Origin: Gemmataceae bacterium
GTDB lineage: Bacteria > Planctomycetota > Planctomycetia > Gemmatales > Gemmataceae
NCBI GenBank assembly: GCA_020847555.1
Contig: JADLBT010000527.1
Span: 1-24,045, forward strand
Length of the DNA: 24,045 nt
Reading direction: 5' to 3'
How positions within the stretch are numbered: position 1 is the first letter of the stretch; every line of letters begins with the position of its first letter. This document shows positions 9,350-20,200 of the stretch, piece after piece. Made by a program: the position numbers and the translations under genes. The notes beneath the pieces are model-generated. The model saw only the letters and a list, made by a program, of their open reading frames with translations, was not told the DNA's origin and did not search any database.

Positions 9350-9390
9350 GCCGCTTGTGGCTTGGCGGGCGTCGCCAAGCCGCAAGCGGC
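9350..9390. repeat. Palindrome between MoxR and DUF58 genes
   Basis: The arms 9350-9367 and 9373-9390 (18 nt each) pair fully apart from one T-G wobble around a 5-nt loop. The AGGAAAG ribosome binding site of the DUF58 gene begins only 4 nt after the right arm, so the hairpin could affect initiation at GTG 9410 or mark RNA processing. No T-tract follows. Confidence 0.65.
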
Positions 9391-9409
9391 TTCAGGAAAG
9401 GCACCCCCC

Positions 9410-10339
<930 letters not shown>

Positions 10340-10360
10340 CCGGACTCCCTACTTCTTGAA

Positions 10361-10384
10361 GCCCACGGGCCGAGGCCCGTGGGC
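10361..10384. repeat. Perfect GC-rich palindrome before the BatA-like gene
   Basis: GCCCACGGGCC (10361-10371) and GGCCCGTGGGC (10374-10384) form an 11-bp inverted repeat with a 2-nt centre. It ends 14 nt before the ATG at 10399, where a ribosome binding site is expected. The only Shine-Dalgarno-like bases are the weak GGGA just downstream of it. Confidence 0.65.
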
Positions 10385-10398
10385 CTGGGATTGCTTCC

Positions 10399-13383
10399 AT
10401 GCTCGAACTCTTCGCGAATCCCGCCTATCTGGTGGCCGGCGGCGCCCTCGTTAGCTCCCCGATCATCATCCACCTGATCAACCGCATGCGTTACAAGCGC
10501 CTGCGCTGGGCCGCCATGGAGTTCTTGCTCAAGGCCCAGAAGCGCAGCCGCCGTCGGCTGATCATCGAGCAGCTCATCCTGCTCCTGCTCCGCTGCCTGC
10601 TGGTGGCGCTGGCTGCTTTGCTCGTGCTGCGCTTCTTCGGCCTGGGCCTCGGCAACCTCCTCGTCGGCCAGAAGGACCACATGCACATCGTCGTCCTCAA
10701 CGATGATTTGAGCATGAACGATCAGCACAGGGACAACGAGGGGGTGCGCACCTGCTTCAACGTCGCGAAGAAGGAGGTCGTGCAGGAGGGGATCCTCAAG
10801 AACATCAGCCAGTCCACGACGAACGACCGCCTGGCCGTCATCCAGCTGTCGCGCGTCGTCACCGACCCGAAGTACCAGCCGAAGGTTCACGACCGTCTCA
10901 ACGACCCGGTCAAGCTCAAGACCGCCCTGGACGAGGTGGAGGCGATCCAGGGGACGAAGGTCCACGCCGACTTGCTGCGCGGCGTCGAGAAGGCGCAGAA
11001 GCTGGCCGAGGAGCACAGGGACAAGCAGGTCACGATCCACGTCGTCAGCGACTTCCGCAAGCACGACTGGACCGGCCTCGACGCCCGCCCGCTCCAGGAG
11101 GCGCTGCTCAAGCTCGCCAAGAGCAAGGACAAGGTCAAGGTCCGGCTGGTCGATACCGCCCTGCCGTTCCGCGCTCAGGGACAGGCCGGGGCGCCGCCGT
11201 ACCACGACAACGTCGGTATCGTGGACATGCGGCCGAGCACCCGCGTCACCGGCAAGGGGATGCCGGTCACGTTCACCGTCACCGTCGCCAACTTCAGCCC
11301 GCGCGACCAGGAAGTCCTCGTCACCATCTTCGATGACGAGACGGGCAACGAGCGCTTCGACGTGACGTTCAACGAGCGCATGCCGCTGCGCGTCACGGCT
11401 GGGGAGACGGCGACGTGCTCGTTCGAGCTGAAGTTCTTCCCGGAGATCAAGGAGAACGAGCCGTACTTCGCGAGCATCTCCGCCCGGTTGGAGAACCCGG
11501 ACCGCAGTCCGCTCGCCAACGACGGCCTGCCCGAGGACAACACGCGGCACGTCGCGGTCGAGATCCGCAACAAGGTGCCGGTCCTTGTCGTGGACGGACG
11601 CGGGGCCGACGGCCGCAAGGACGGCGGCGATTCGTACTTCCTCGAACACGCCCTGAACTCGATCGTCGGCAACAGCTACCAGGTCGTCCACGCCGACAAG
11701 CTCACCGGCGGCGACCCGGTCGCGGCCCTCGATACGCCCGATCTGTCGCAGTATCCGACGATCCTCTTGCTGAACGTCCCGAGCCTGACGCCCAAGCAGA
11801 TCGCCAACCTGGAGAAGTACGTCCGCCAGGGCGGCGGGGTCGGGTTCTTCATGGGGCCGCTGGTGGACGCCCCGCACTACAACCAGCACCTGTACCGGGA
11901 CGGCCGCGGCGTCTTCCCGGTGCCGCTGGAGGACAAATACTTCCCGCCCAAGGGCAAGTCGGAGCTGGAGGCGTCGTTCACCGGCCGGCCGCAGATGCTG
12001 CTCCGCGACGATCAGTTCACCGGCAAGGGCGAGCAGATCCCGATCTACGGCGCCATCTTCAAGGAGCCGAAGCTGCGCGACTTCCTCAAGCACCTGCCGG
12101 TCAAGCGCTACTGGCCGGCCCTCCCGCGGTATGCGTGGAAGTCGGCCCCGGGCCAGGTGCGCGAGGTCGCCAACCTGCCCAACGAGGCGCCGGTCGCCAA
12201 CACCGAACTCGCCAACGATGCCGTCGCCATCGCCGACGGCCTGCCGGTCGATCAGCAGGAGTACAGGAAATTCCAGGCCAGCCTGGAGATGCACCGCAAG
12301 AAGATCATGGACGCCCTGCGGAGCCCCAAGACGCAGGCCTACCAGCTGGCCGAGATCATCAACGACATGCTCACCGACCGCGGCAACGGCCAGGAGCTGG
12401 CGAACCTCGCCACCGACTTCTGGGCACGCTCCGCCGACCCGAGCATTCCCACCCTCGCCAAGGCGGCCGAGAGCCTGCGGCGCCGGCTGCTGTACAGCCA
12501 CCCACTCGTCATCACCAGCTCGTTCGGCCAGGGCCGGGTGGTGGCGGTGCTGACGACCGCCGGCAAGGAGTGGAACGACTGGGCCGGCGGCATCACCGGC
12601 TCGGTCCTGTACGCTCCGATCGTCTGGGAGATGCAGAACTGGCTCAGCAGCCAGTCGGGCGACGCTGGCCTGACCGTCGGCACGCCGCTCACGCTGGCCG
12701 TGGACCGCAAGCGCTTCAACAACAAGGCGCTCAAGGTTTCGCGCGTCTTCTACAAGACCGAGCACGGCAAACAGGCCATGCTGGTGCCGCTCGAAAAGGA
12801 CCAGTTCCGCGACGCCGACGCCTCGCCCGACGCGAAGGACGGAGCGAAGGTCGAGGCCAGAGGGAACGGCCAGCCCGTGAAGGGGGACGGCAAGGTCGAG
12901 GCGAAAGGCGACGGTAAGTCCGGCGGCGACAAGGAGACGAAGGGCGCCGTCGCGGAAGGACTGGACACCTTCACCTTCCCCAGGTCGATGGAGCCGGGTC
13001 TGTACGTCACGAGGCTGACCTATGCCAACCCGGCGGACGGGACCGGCGTGCTCCAGACCTGGGGCCACGTCTTCAACGTGGACGCCAGGCACGAGGGCAG
13101 GCTCCCGCGTGCGGCGCAGGAGGATCTGGAAAGCTCATTCCTGCGCGAGGCGCCGGCCGACAACCAGATCGCGGCCCCCGAGGCGCCCGACGCGGCGCGC
13201 GACACGGCGCTGGTAAACCGGCCGCGCGACCTGTCGGAGCTGCCGTGGTTCTTCGTACTGTTCCTGGGCATCCTCGTTGCGGAGCAGGCGCTGGCGGTCC
13301 ACCTGAGCTTCCACCTGCGCGGGAGCGAGGCGGAGTTGCCCAGCCAGGCGGTCAACCCGCACGCGAGCGGCAAGGCGGCGTGA
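10399..13383 (+). CDS. BatA-like membrane protein with degenerate VWA and GATase1-like domain
   Basis: The 994-residue product starts with the BatA N-terminal pattern: a hydrophobic segment (residues 7-29, ending HLINRMRYKRLRW) and a second membrane segment (about 55-85). A VWA-like domain follows, but its metal site reads DLSMN (103-107) instead of DxSxS. Next are an Ig-like beta region (about 270-390) and a GATase1-like segment with VPVLVVDGRGAD and LEKYVRQGGGVGFF (about 393-486). Residues about 807-852 form a Lys/Gly/Glu-rich disordered insert. A third membrane helix (about 948-972, PWFFVLFLGILVAEQAL) lies near the C-terminus. Bat/VWA proteins are membrane partners of MoxR, and the large middle part is probably periplasmic. 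ATG 10399 fits the BatA N-terminus but lacks a clear ribosome binding site. Substrate and partners are unknown. Confidence 0.85.
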   Translation: MLELFANPAYLVAGGALVSSPIIIHLINRMRYKRLRWAAMEFLLKAQKRSRRRLIIEQLILLLLRCLLVALAALLVLRFFGLGLGNLLVGQKDHMHIVVLNDDLSMNDQHRDNEGVRTCFNVAKKEVVQEGILKNISQSTTNDRLAVIQLSRVVTDPKYQPKVHDRLNDPVKLKTALDEVEAIQGTKVHADLLRGVEKAQKLAEEHRDKQVTIHVVSDFRKHDWTGLDARPLQEALLKLAKSKDKVKVRLVDTALPFRAQGQAGAPPYHDNVGIVDMRPSTRVTGKGMPVTFTVTVANFSPRDQEVLVTIFDDETGNERFDVTFNERMPLRVTAGETATCSFELKFFPEIKENEPYFASISARLENPDRSPLANDGLPEDNTRHVAVEIRNKVPVLVVDGRGADGRKDGGDSYFLEHALNSIVGNSYQVVHADKLTGGDPVAALDTPDLSQYPTILLLNVPSLTPKQIANLEKYVRQGGGVGFFMGPLVDAPHYNQHLYRDGRGVFPVPLEDKYFPPKGKSELEASFTGRPQMLLRDDQFTGKGEQIPIYGAIFKEPKLRDFLKHLPVKRYWPALPRYAWKSAPGQVREVANLPNEAPVANTELANDAVAIADGLPVDQQEYRKFQASLEMHRKKIMDALRSPKTQAYQLAEIINDMLTDRGNGQELANLATDFWARSADPSIPTLAKAAESLRRRLLYSHPLVITSSFGQGRVVAVLTTAGKEWNDWAGGITGSVLYAPIVWEMQNWLSSQSGDAGLTVGTPLTLAVDRKRFNNKALKVSRVFYKTEHGKQAMLVPLEKDQFRDADASPDAKDGAKVEARGNGQPVKGDGKVEAKGDGKSGGDKETKGAVAEGLDTFTFPRSMEPGLYVTRLTYANPADGTGVLQTWGHVFNVDARHEGRLPRAAQEDLESSFLREAPADNQIAAPEAPDAARDTALVNRPRDLSELPWFFVLFLGILVAEQALAVHLSFHLRGSEAELPSQAVNPHASGKAA

Positions 13384-13389
13384 CGCTGG

Positions 13390-13448
13390 CCCCCGCACCC
13401 CCCTGCCCCCCTCTCCCACCAGGGGAGAGGGGCTGGGGGGTGCGGGGG
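13390..13448. repeat. Long C/G-tract palindrome between BatA-like and VWA genes
   Basis: The arms 13390-13417 and 13423-13448 pair over about 25 bp with one T-T mismatch and a 2-nt bulge. The left arm is C-rich and the right arm G-rich, and the inner part includes CCCTCTCCC facing GGGAGAGGG. It begins 7 nt after the stop codon. This type of CCCC/GGGG intergenic palindrome is common in GC-rich bacteria as a dispersed repeat. No T-tract follows. Confidence 0.65.
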
Positions 13449-13526
13449 AAGACTGGCGCGACGGAAACGGTTCGTTCGACAACCCGGGCCGGACCCGGTT
13501 GAAAGCTTGACGCGAAGGCGACTCTC

Positions 13527-16500
13527 ATGATCTTCCACAACACGCAGACCCGGCCCACTCGCCGCCCGGGGACCACCCTCCTGGTGACCCTCATCCTGAC
13601 CACCGTCGCCCTGCTCGCGGCGGTCGGCATCGTGGTCGGCCTCATCCTGATGCGCTGGCTGTTCCAGGGCGACCAGAACTACGAGTTCGTCTACCGCCGC
13701 CTGGAGGAAAAGTTCGGCTGGACGGCCGTCCTCATGCCGGTCGGGTTCGCCTTCTTCGTCCTGTGGCTGATCCTGTTCCTGCGCCAGCCAGGCACCCTCC
13801 GCCAGCTGTTCACCGGCATCGGCTTCCCGAAGGTACTCAGCGACATCGTCCTGTTCTGGACGCCGCTCGCCTTCGGCGTGACGTTCCTCGGCGGGGCCGC
13901 CCTGACCATCGCGGCGGCGGCGGCCCCCGAACTGATACCGTGGTTCACCGACCCGCTCGTGCAGGGGGCGGTGACGCTCGGGCCGTGGGCGTTCTACTTC
14001 CTGCTGATCGTCGTGCTGTCGCTGGTCGGCATCTGCTACCAGGCTCCGCTCAACCTGATCTCGCTCGGCGTGTTCGTCGTCCTCGCCGCCGTCTACGTCC
14101 CGGTCGCGTACATGGCCCGCGACACGTTCAGCTGGTGGGTCGTTCTGACGCCGTTCCTGGTCGTCGGTCTCGTCTACGTCGCGCTGACCTACGAGCGCGA
14201 CGCCCAGTCGATCAACGTTTGGTGGGCGTCGTTCCTCGGCCTGCTACGCTGCGTCGTCTACACCACGCTGGCGTTCGTCTTCCTCCTGCCCGGGTGCCAG
14301 AAGTACGACCGGACCGAGACGCACTCGCGCGTCCTGGTGCTGGTGGACGTGTCCGGCAGCATGACGGCCCGCGACGGCGAGGCGCGCGGCGGCGAGGCGC
14401 CGGACGTCGTGCCAACCCGTCAGGACAAGGTGATCTCCCTGCTGTGCAACGCCTACGGCCTGAGCGCGAAGGAGCCGGCCCAGCGCACCTTCGTGGAGCA
14501 CCTCCTGCAGCGCAGCCCGGTCGTCTTCTACCGCTTCGGCGGCGTCGCCGACAAGGAGCCGGTCTTCTTCACCCCCGACGGGAAGGTCTGGGACAGGGAC
14601 CAGTTCACCGCCTGGCTCAACCCGGACAAGAGCAAACTCCCGGTTGTGCCCGACGACGACCCGAAAAAGGAGAAGAAGGACAAGGACCGGCGCGAGCAGG
14701 AGGCGCTGATCGACCGGCTGCGGACCGGGACCGACATCGCCGCCCCGGCACTGGAGGTCGTGCAGAAGGAGGCGGCCGCCGGCAACATCCAGGCGGTGGT
14801 TATCTTCTCCGACGGTCAGCGCAACAAGGGTGGAGACGAGGCGGTCAAGGAGTTGCTCGAACGGGCGGCGAACCCGAAGCGGCGCATGCACATCATCACC
14901 GTCGGCGTCGGCGAGTACCGCCAGCCGGTGCGCATCCGCCTCAACCCGCTGCGCGCCCCGTCCGGCACCCGGCCGGACGACGGCCCGTTCGCGATCCGCG
15001 TCCCGGTCTTCGGCGACGGCCGGGCCGACCAGAAGTTCACCGTCAACCTGTGGACGCGCAAGGCGAAGGACCGCGAGGGGAAGGCGATCCCGGATGCCAA
15101 GTGGCTCCCGATCGGCGAGCCGAAGCAGGGCCAGTTCAAGGGCGGCGGCGACCACCCGTTCGACGAGATCGAGTTCCAGGTGGACCTGGAAAAGCTGACC
15201 GGCATCAAGGCGAAGGAGGACGAGAAGGGTCTGCTGCAAGGAACCTGGGAGTTCGTCGCCAAGATCCCGCGGCACGCCCGCGAGACGAGCAGTGCGGCGG
15301 AACACGTCAGCGATCCGGCCACCCCGGTGCTCGTCCTGGACAGGAAGCTGCGCGTCCTGCTGTTCGCCAGCGGTCCGTCGCGCGACTACCAGTTCGCGCG
15401 CACCATGTTCTACCGTGAGGTGATGGACAAGCGGGTGGACATGAGCATCCTGCTGCAGACCGCTGGAAGGGAGGATGTCGATCAGGACGTGGACGGCCAG
15501 CGGCTGCTGACCCGGTTCCCGGACCAGCTTGGGAAGGTGGACCCGGAGAACAAGTACACGAACCTGAAGGAGTACGACGTCGTCATCTCGTTCGACGCCG
15601 ACTGGATCAAGCTCGCCCAGGACAACCCGGAGTCGATTCAGCTGCTCAAGAAGTGGGTGACGGAGAACGGCGGCTCGCTGATCTTCATCGGCGGGCCGAT
15701 CTACACCGACCGCCTCGCTCGCCCGGCCGGCGGCGAGATGGGCAAGAAGCTGACGCCGCTGTTCGAGATCCTGCCGGTGACGCTCAACGACAGCGTCCTG
15801 CTCGGGCTGGAGGGGAAGCGCGCCCCCGACCGCACGCGCCCGTGGCCGCTCAAGTTCACCGGCAACGCCAAGAGCTTCGATTTCCTCAAACTCGACGAGA
15901 AGAGCACGGAGCCGCTCGCCGGGTGGAACGAGTACTTCTGGGTCGGCAAGGCGCCCGAGCCGGGCAAGCAGCCGAAGCGCGGCTTCTTCAGCTACCACCC
16001 GGTCGAGTCGATCAAGCCGACCGCCGAGGTGCTCGCCACGTTCGACGACCCGGAGGCGCCGCGCATCATGGACGGCAAGTACGAGATGCCGTACTTCGTC
16101 AGCCTCCGGGCTGGCAAGGGCAAGACGTTCTACATCGGGTCGGGCGAGCTGTGGCGGCTGCGGCTGTTCAAGCAGGCGTTCTACGAGCGCTTTCTGATGA
16201 AACTGACGCGCTTCGTCAGCGCCGGCGGCCAGTCGTCGAAGGTCGGCAAGTTCTCGATGGCGACCGAGTACGTCACCGGCAACATCGTCGTCGAGGCCGA
16301 GGTGCTCGACAAGGACGAGCAGCCGCTCGGGCCGGAGCGCAAGCCGGAGGTGACGATCGTTCGGCCGAGCAACTACGACCCGAAGATCGACCGCGCCACG
16401 CCTGACAAGGTGCAGCTGAGCGCCAGGAAGGAGAGCCGGGCGGGCGGAGTGTTCGCCGGCACCTTCCCGGCGGAGACGACCGGGACGTACATGGTCAAGC

Positions 16501-17111
16501 TGGAGATCCCCGGGGCCGAGCCGTTCAGCCACACGTTCAACGTGACGGCGCCGAACGTCGAGATGGGGAACCTGCGTACCAACTTCGACCACCTGCACCA
16601 GCTCGCGACCGAGGCCGGTCCGCTGCTGGAGCGACTCGACGCGGACACGCGGCAGCGCGTGTTGTCGGCGCTGGAGCGGCCGGGCGGAGTGCCGGACAAG
16701 GACGGCAAGAACGCCGCCCGGCTGTTCTTCAAGCTGCCGGCGGCCGGCATCGTCCCAGTCCTGTTGCGGAAGGTGCCGCCGGACGTGAACAGCGTCAAGG
16801 GCAAGTTCGAGGATCTGTGGGACAAGGGGACGGAACTGGGATACGAGATGCGTCTCGACCACGTGCTGATGATTACCCTCGGATCGATCGGCCTTCTGGC
16901 GTCAGCGATCCTGTTCTTCCTCGGCCGGTGGATCGTTGGCACGGGCGTCCTGGCCGGAACGCTGATCGCTGTGCTGACCGTGTTGCTGGTCCACGTCTTC
17001 GGCCAGCCCGACTGGGTCATGATGCCGATCGAGATGTCCACGATCCTCGGCATCGTTGTCGGCCTGCTGTCGGTTGAGTGGCTGACGCGCAAACTGTTAA
17101 AGCTCGCATAA
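13527..17111 (+). CDS. Multi-TM VWA-domain protein with GATase1-like domain
   Basis: This 1194-residue protein has about seven N-terminal membrane helices in the first 265 residues, starting with LLVTLILTTVALLAAVGIVV. A VWA domain follows with an intact metal-site motif DVSGSM (274-279) and VIFSDG (426-431). The VWA domain carries a charged insert, KKEKKDKDRRE, near residue 380. After a beta-rich stretch comes a GATase1-like domain (LRVLLFASGPSRDYQF near 607; LLKKWVTENGGSLIFIGGP near 704-725). Two to three membrane helices close the protein (about 1113-1190). It shares the VWA plus GATase-like order with the upstream BatA-like protein but is more complete. It likely serves as the main membrane VWA partner of the MoxR ATPase. 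ATG 13527 is the first start, with only a weak AAGG upstream. Confidence 0.88.
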   Translation: MIFHNTQTRPTRRPGTTLLVTLILTTVALLAAVGIVVGLILMRWLFQGDQNYEFVYRRLEEKFGWTAVLMPVGFAFFVLWLILFLRQPGTLRQLFTGIGFPKVLSDIVLFWTPLAFGVTFLGGAALTIAAAAAPELIPWFTDPLVQGAVTLGPWAFYFLLIVVLSLVGICYQAPLNLISLGVFVVLAAVYVPVAYMARDTFSWWVVLTPFLVVGLVYVALTYERDAQSINVWWASFLGLLRCVVYTTLAFVFLLPGCQKYDRTETHSRVLVLVDVSGSMTARDGEARGGEAPDVVPTRQDKVISLLCNAYGLSAKEPAQRTFVEHLLQRSPVVFYRFGGVADKEPVFFTPDGKVWDRDQFTAWLNPDKSKLPVVPDDDPKKEKKDKDRREQEALIDRLRTGTDIAAPALEVVQKEAAAGNIQAVVIFSDGQRNKGGDEAVKELLERAANPKRRMHIITVGVGEYRQPVRIRLNPLRAPSGTRPDDGPFAIRVPVFGDGRADQKFTVNLWTRKAKDREGKAIPDAKWLPIGEPKQGQFKGGGDHPFDEIEFQVDLEKLTGIKAKEDEKGLLQGTWEFVAKIPRHARETSSAAEHVSDPATPVLVLDRKLRVLLFASGPSRDYQFARTMFYREVMDKRVDMSILLQTAGREDVDQDVDGQRLLTRFPDQLGKVDPENKYTNLKEYDVVISFDADWIKLAQDNPESIQLLKKWVTENGGSLIFIGGPIYTDRLARPAGGEMGKKLTPLFEILPVTLNDSVLLGLEGKRAPDRTRPWPLKFTGNAKSFDFLKLDEKSTEPLAGWNEYFWVGKAPEPGKQPKRGFFSYHPVESIKPTAEVLATFDDPEAPRIMDGKYEMPYFVSLRAGKGKTFYIGSGELWRLRLFKQAFYERFLMKLTRFVSAGGQSSKVGKFSMATEYVTGNIVVEAEVLDKDEQPLGPERKPEVTIVRPSNYDPKIDRATPDKVQLSARKESRAGGVFAGTFPAETTGTYMVKLEIPGAEPFSHTFNVTAPNVEMGNLRTNFDHLHQLATEAGPLLERLDADTRQRVLSALERPGGVPDKDGKNAARLFFKLPAAGIVPVLLRKVPPDVNSVKGKFEDLWDKGTELGYEMRLDHVLMITLGSIGLLASAILFFLGRWIVGTGVLAGTLIAVLTVLLVHVFGQPDWVMMPIEMSTILGIVVGLLSVEWLTRKLLKLA

Positions 17112-17123
17112 CGCCTTTTCGAC

Positions 17124-17179
17124 CAGCCCCGAGCGCCCGCGAGGGTGCCTGAACGACCCCTCGCGGGCGCTCGGGGCTG
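17124..17179. repeat. Perfect 22-bp palindrome between VWA and coiled-coil membrane genes
   Basis: The arms 17124-17145 (starting CAGCCCCGAGCGCCC) and 17158-17179 are perfectly complementary over 22 bp around a 12-nt loop. It begins 12 nt after the stop codon and ends 29 nt before the next ATG. No T-tract follows, so termination is uncertain; RNA stabilisation, processing or a mobile palindromic element are alternatives. Confidence 0.7.
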
Positions 17180-17208
17180 ATAGCCTGGGAGAGCCGGAGC
17201 AACCCGAT

Positions 17209-20200
17209 ATGGCCACTGTCACCCCCCGCCGACCCTGGAACCGGAACGAGGCGCAGAGCCGCGTCCGCCATCCCCTGCAGACGCTGCGCGGCACCATCCG
17301 CCGCTACGTCGCCCTGGAGGGGCTCGCCGTCGGCGTCATCTACCTGGCGTGCTGCTTCTGGCTCGGCGTCACCCTCGACTGGGGCCTGTTCGCCCTGTTC
17401 CGGTTTGACTGGATCAAGGAGATCGATCGGGCCAGCGGCAACCTGGAGGCGTCGTCGTGGCTGCGCCTCGGCCTGCTCGCCATCGCTGTCGGCGGGCTGA
17501 TTGCCGTCGTCACCATGAAGGTGCTGCGCCGGCTGTTCACCGAGTTCAGCGACCGGGCTCTGGCCCTCGTCCTGGAGCGGCGCTTCCCGCGCGAACTGGG
17601 CGACCGGCTTATCACCGCCGTTGAGATGGCCGACCCGGAGCTGTCGAAGAAGTACGGGTTCTCGCAGGAGATGCTCGACAAAACCATCGCCGAGGCGGCC
17701 GACCGCGTCGAGCGCCTGCCGGTCGAGCAGGTGTTCAACTGGGTGCGGCTGCGCTGGCGGCTGATCTGGACCGGCATCATGGTTGTCGGCGTCTACCTCG
17801 TCGCCGGCCTTGTCAGCTGCATCGTCGCGGCGGCGACCGGCGGGAACCCGTCCCCGGTCGCGTACTTCTGGGAGTTCAACCACGTCGCCGGCACCTGGTT
17901 CGATCGCAACATCCTCGTCCAGGATCGCCGGTACTGGCTCGGCAACGAGTACCTGGAACTAATCCGGTTCCCCGACGCGCGCAAGCGCGAGGAGGACGGA
18001 CTGGCGGAGCTGCGCGTCGCGCGCGACGAGAACCGGCCGGACATCTGGATCCGCGCCGTGCAGTGGGTCGTCGCCGACCGCGGGCCGGACGCTCCGGAGG
18101 GCTGGCGTGCCCTGCGCTGGTCCGACCTGCCGGAGTATCTCGATTCGGCCCTGCTCGCGAAGGTGGACATCCCGGCCGCCTGGGGTGGGTGGGTGATCGA
18201 CATGGACGACCTCGACCCGAGCGTCCCGGCCGGCGTCATCCCCCCCGAGTGGGGCTGGCACGGCAAGACGGCCGGCCACATCCGCGCCGACCTGAAGCGG
18301 CCCGCGGTTAAAACCGCTCTCACCACTGGCCGCGGGGCCGAGGTGAAGGCGCTGGCCGCCGTCGAGAAACTGCTCGACTGGCGCACCTGGACCGTGGACC
18401 AGCTCGAGCGCCAGCTGCGGGGCCGCGACCGGGCCGAGGTGCAGGAGGCGCTCAAGGCTGGCCACAAGGCCGCCTACCAGGCGCTCCAGGCCAGGGACAC
18501 CGGGGTGCTGTGGCAGCTGGCGGAACTGGCCGACTCGCCGCGCATGCGCGGCACGCTGCGGAAACTCCAGGCGCCCGAACTTGTCACCGTCCACCGCCGC
18601 GGCAAGCTATCCAAGAGCAGCAGCCCGGCCAGCAAGCAAAGCGGCAACAAGTACTCGTTCAGCCTCAACGAACTCAAGGAATCGGTGACGTTCACCGTTG
18701 CGGGCGACGAGTACACCACGCCCGCCCGGGCCATCACCCTGGTGCCGCCGCCAGCGGTCAACCGCCTGACCATCGACAAGCTGGAGCCGGCCTACATCCA
18801 CTACCGCCTGCTGGGCGAGGACGCCGGTAAGCTCAAGGGGCTGCGGCAGACGTTCCGCGACGTGCCGATGTCCACCACCGGCACCAAGAGCGTCATCCCG
18901 GTCCTGTTCGGGACCGACGTGACGGTGACGGCGGTCGTCGATCGCCGGCTCAAGGGGGGCGTGCGCATCTCCGAGCCGGTGAAGCGCGACGAGCCGGGGT
19001 CGCTCACCCCGCCGGTCAAGGTCGAGCTGCTGCCCGGCGGCAAGAGCTTCGCCGCCCGGTTCCCGGCGGTGACGCGCACCATCGAGTTCGACTTCGAGTA
19101 CCGCGACGAGGACAACGTCAAGGGTCGCCGCCACATCGTCCTCAAGCCGAACGACGACAAGGCCCCGACCCTGGTCGGCGTCAACCTGAGCGTCGTCCTG
19201 CGTCCGGACTACGACCCGGAGACGAGCAAGGCGCCGCCCGGCAAGTCCGGCGACCGACTGCTCATCACGCCCAACGCCCGGCTGCCGTTCAAGGGTATCG
19301 TCGCCGACGACCACGGCCTGGCCCGACTCGATTTCCAGTACAAGTTCGTCGAGGTGGCGTTCCAGAAGCTCGGCGACGCCAACGACCCGACGAAGAAGTC
19401 GGAGGGGTTCGTCCTGGAGGGCAACCCGCTGACGCGCCGGGCCGGGATGGTGATCAGCACGTTCCAGTTCGCGCCCGGCATGCCCGGGTTCGAGTGGTTC
19501 GCGCCGGCGTATGTCGGCGGGCTGAGCCACCTGGCGACGGCCGACCTGAAGCGGCCCGGCCCGCGCTTGGAGCCCGAGAGCGGCGCGATCGAGATGGAGT
19601 TCGCCCAGCGCCGCCTGACGCAGCGCATCCCGGATGACGTCACTCTGGAGGAGCTGCAGCGACTCCTGCAGATCCAGCCGCGCAACCGCCCCCTGGCGAT
19701 CGAGCTGCTCAAGCTCAAGGGCCAGACGGAGCAGCAGAACTTCCTCAAGCGGCTGCAGGATCTGAACCAGCACGAGGCCGTCCTGACCGATACGCTCAAC
19801 TTCCTGGAGTTGGACGACGCCCAGCGCATGCCGCTGCTGGCGAAGATCGGCCCCGACCCGGCCGCGGTGGTGCGCGGCATCCTGGCCGAGGCGGCGAAGG
19901 ACAGGGAGAAGGCCGACCGGGCGCTCGCTCTGCTCACCCGGGCGCCGGAGCGGACCCTGGTGCGCGAGCATCAGCTCGACAGCGAGGGTCGTATCCGGTT
20001 CGACGAGGAAACGAAGCGCTGGCGGTTCGAGAACGGCAACGGATTCGACATCAAGACGTACCTGCCCAAGCTCAAGGCGCCGACCGGCGAGACGCAGCGG
20101 CACTACGAGCTGCATGTGTTCGTGTCGGCGACCGACAACAACGTCGAAACCGGGCCGACGAAGGGGCCGACACGCGGGCCGTTCGTGTTCCTGGTCGTCT

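Noticed and set aside
14244..16862. Long - strand open frame (about 872 codons)
   Set aside because: It is antisense to the VWA gene and has shadow-like composition.
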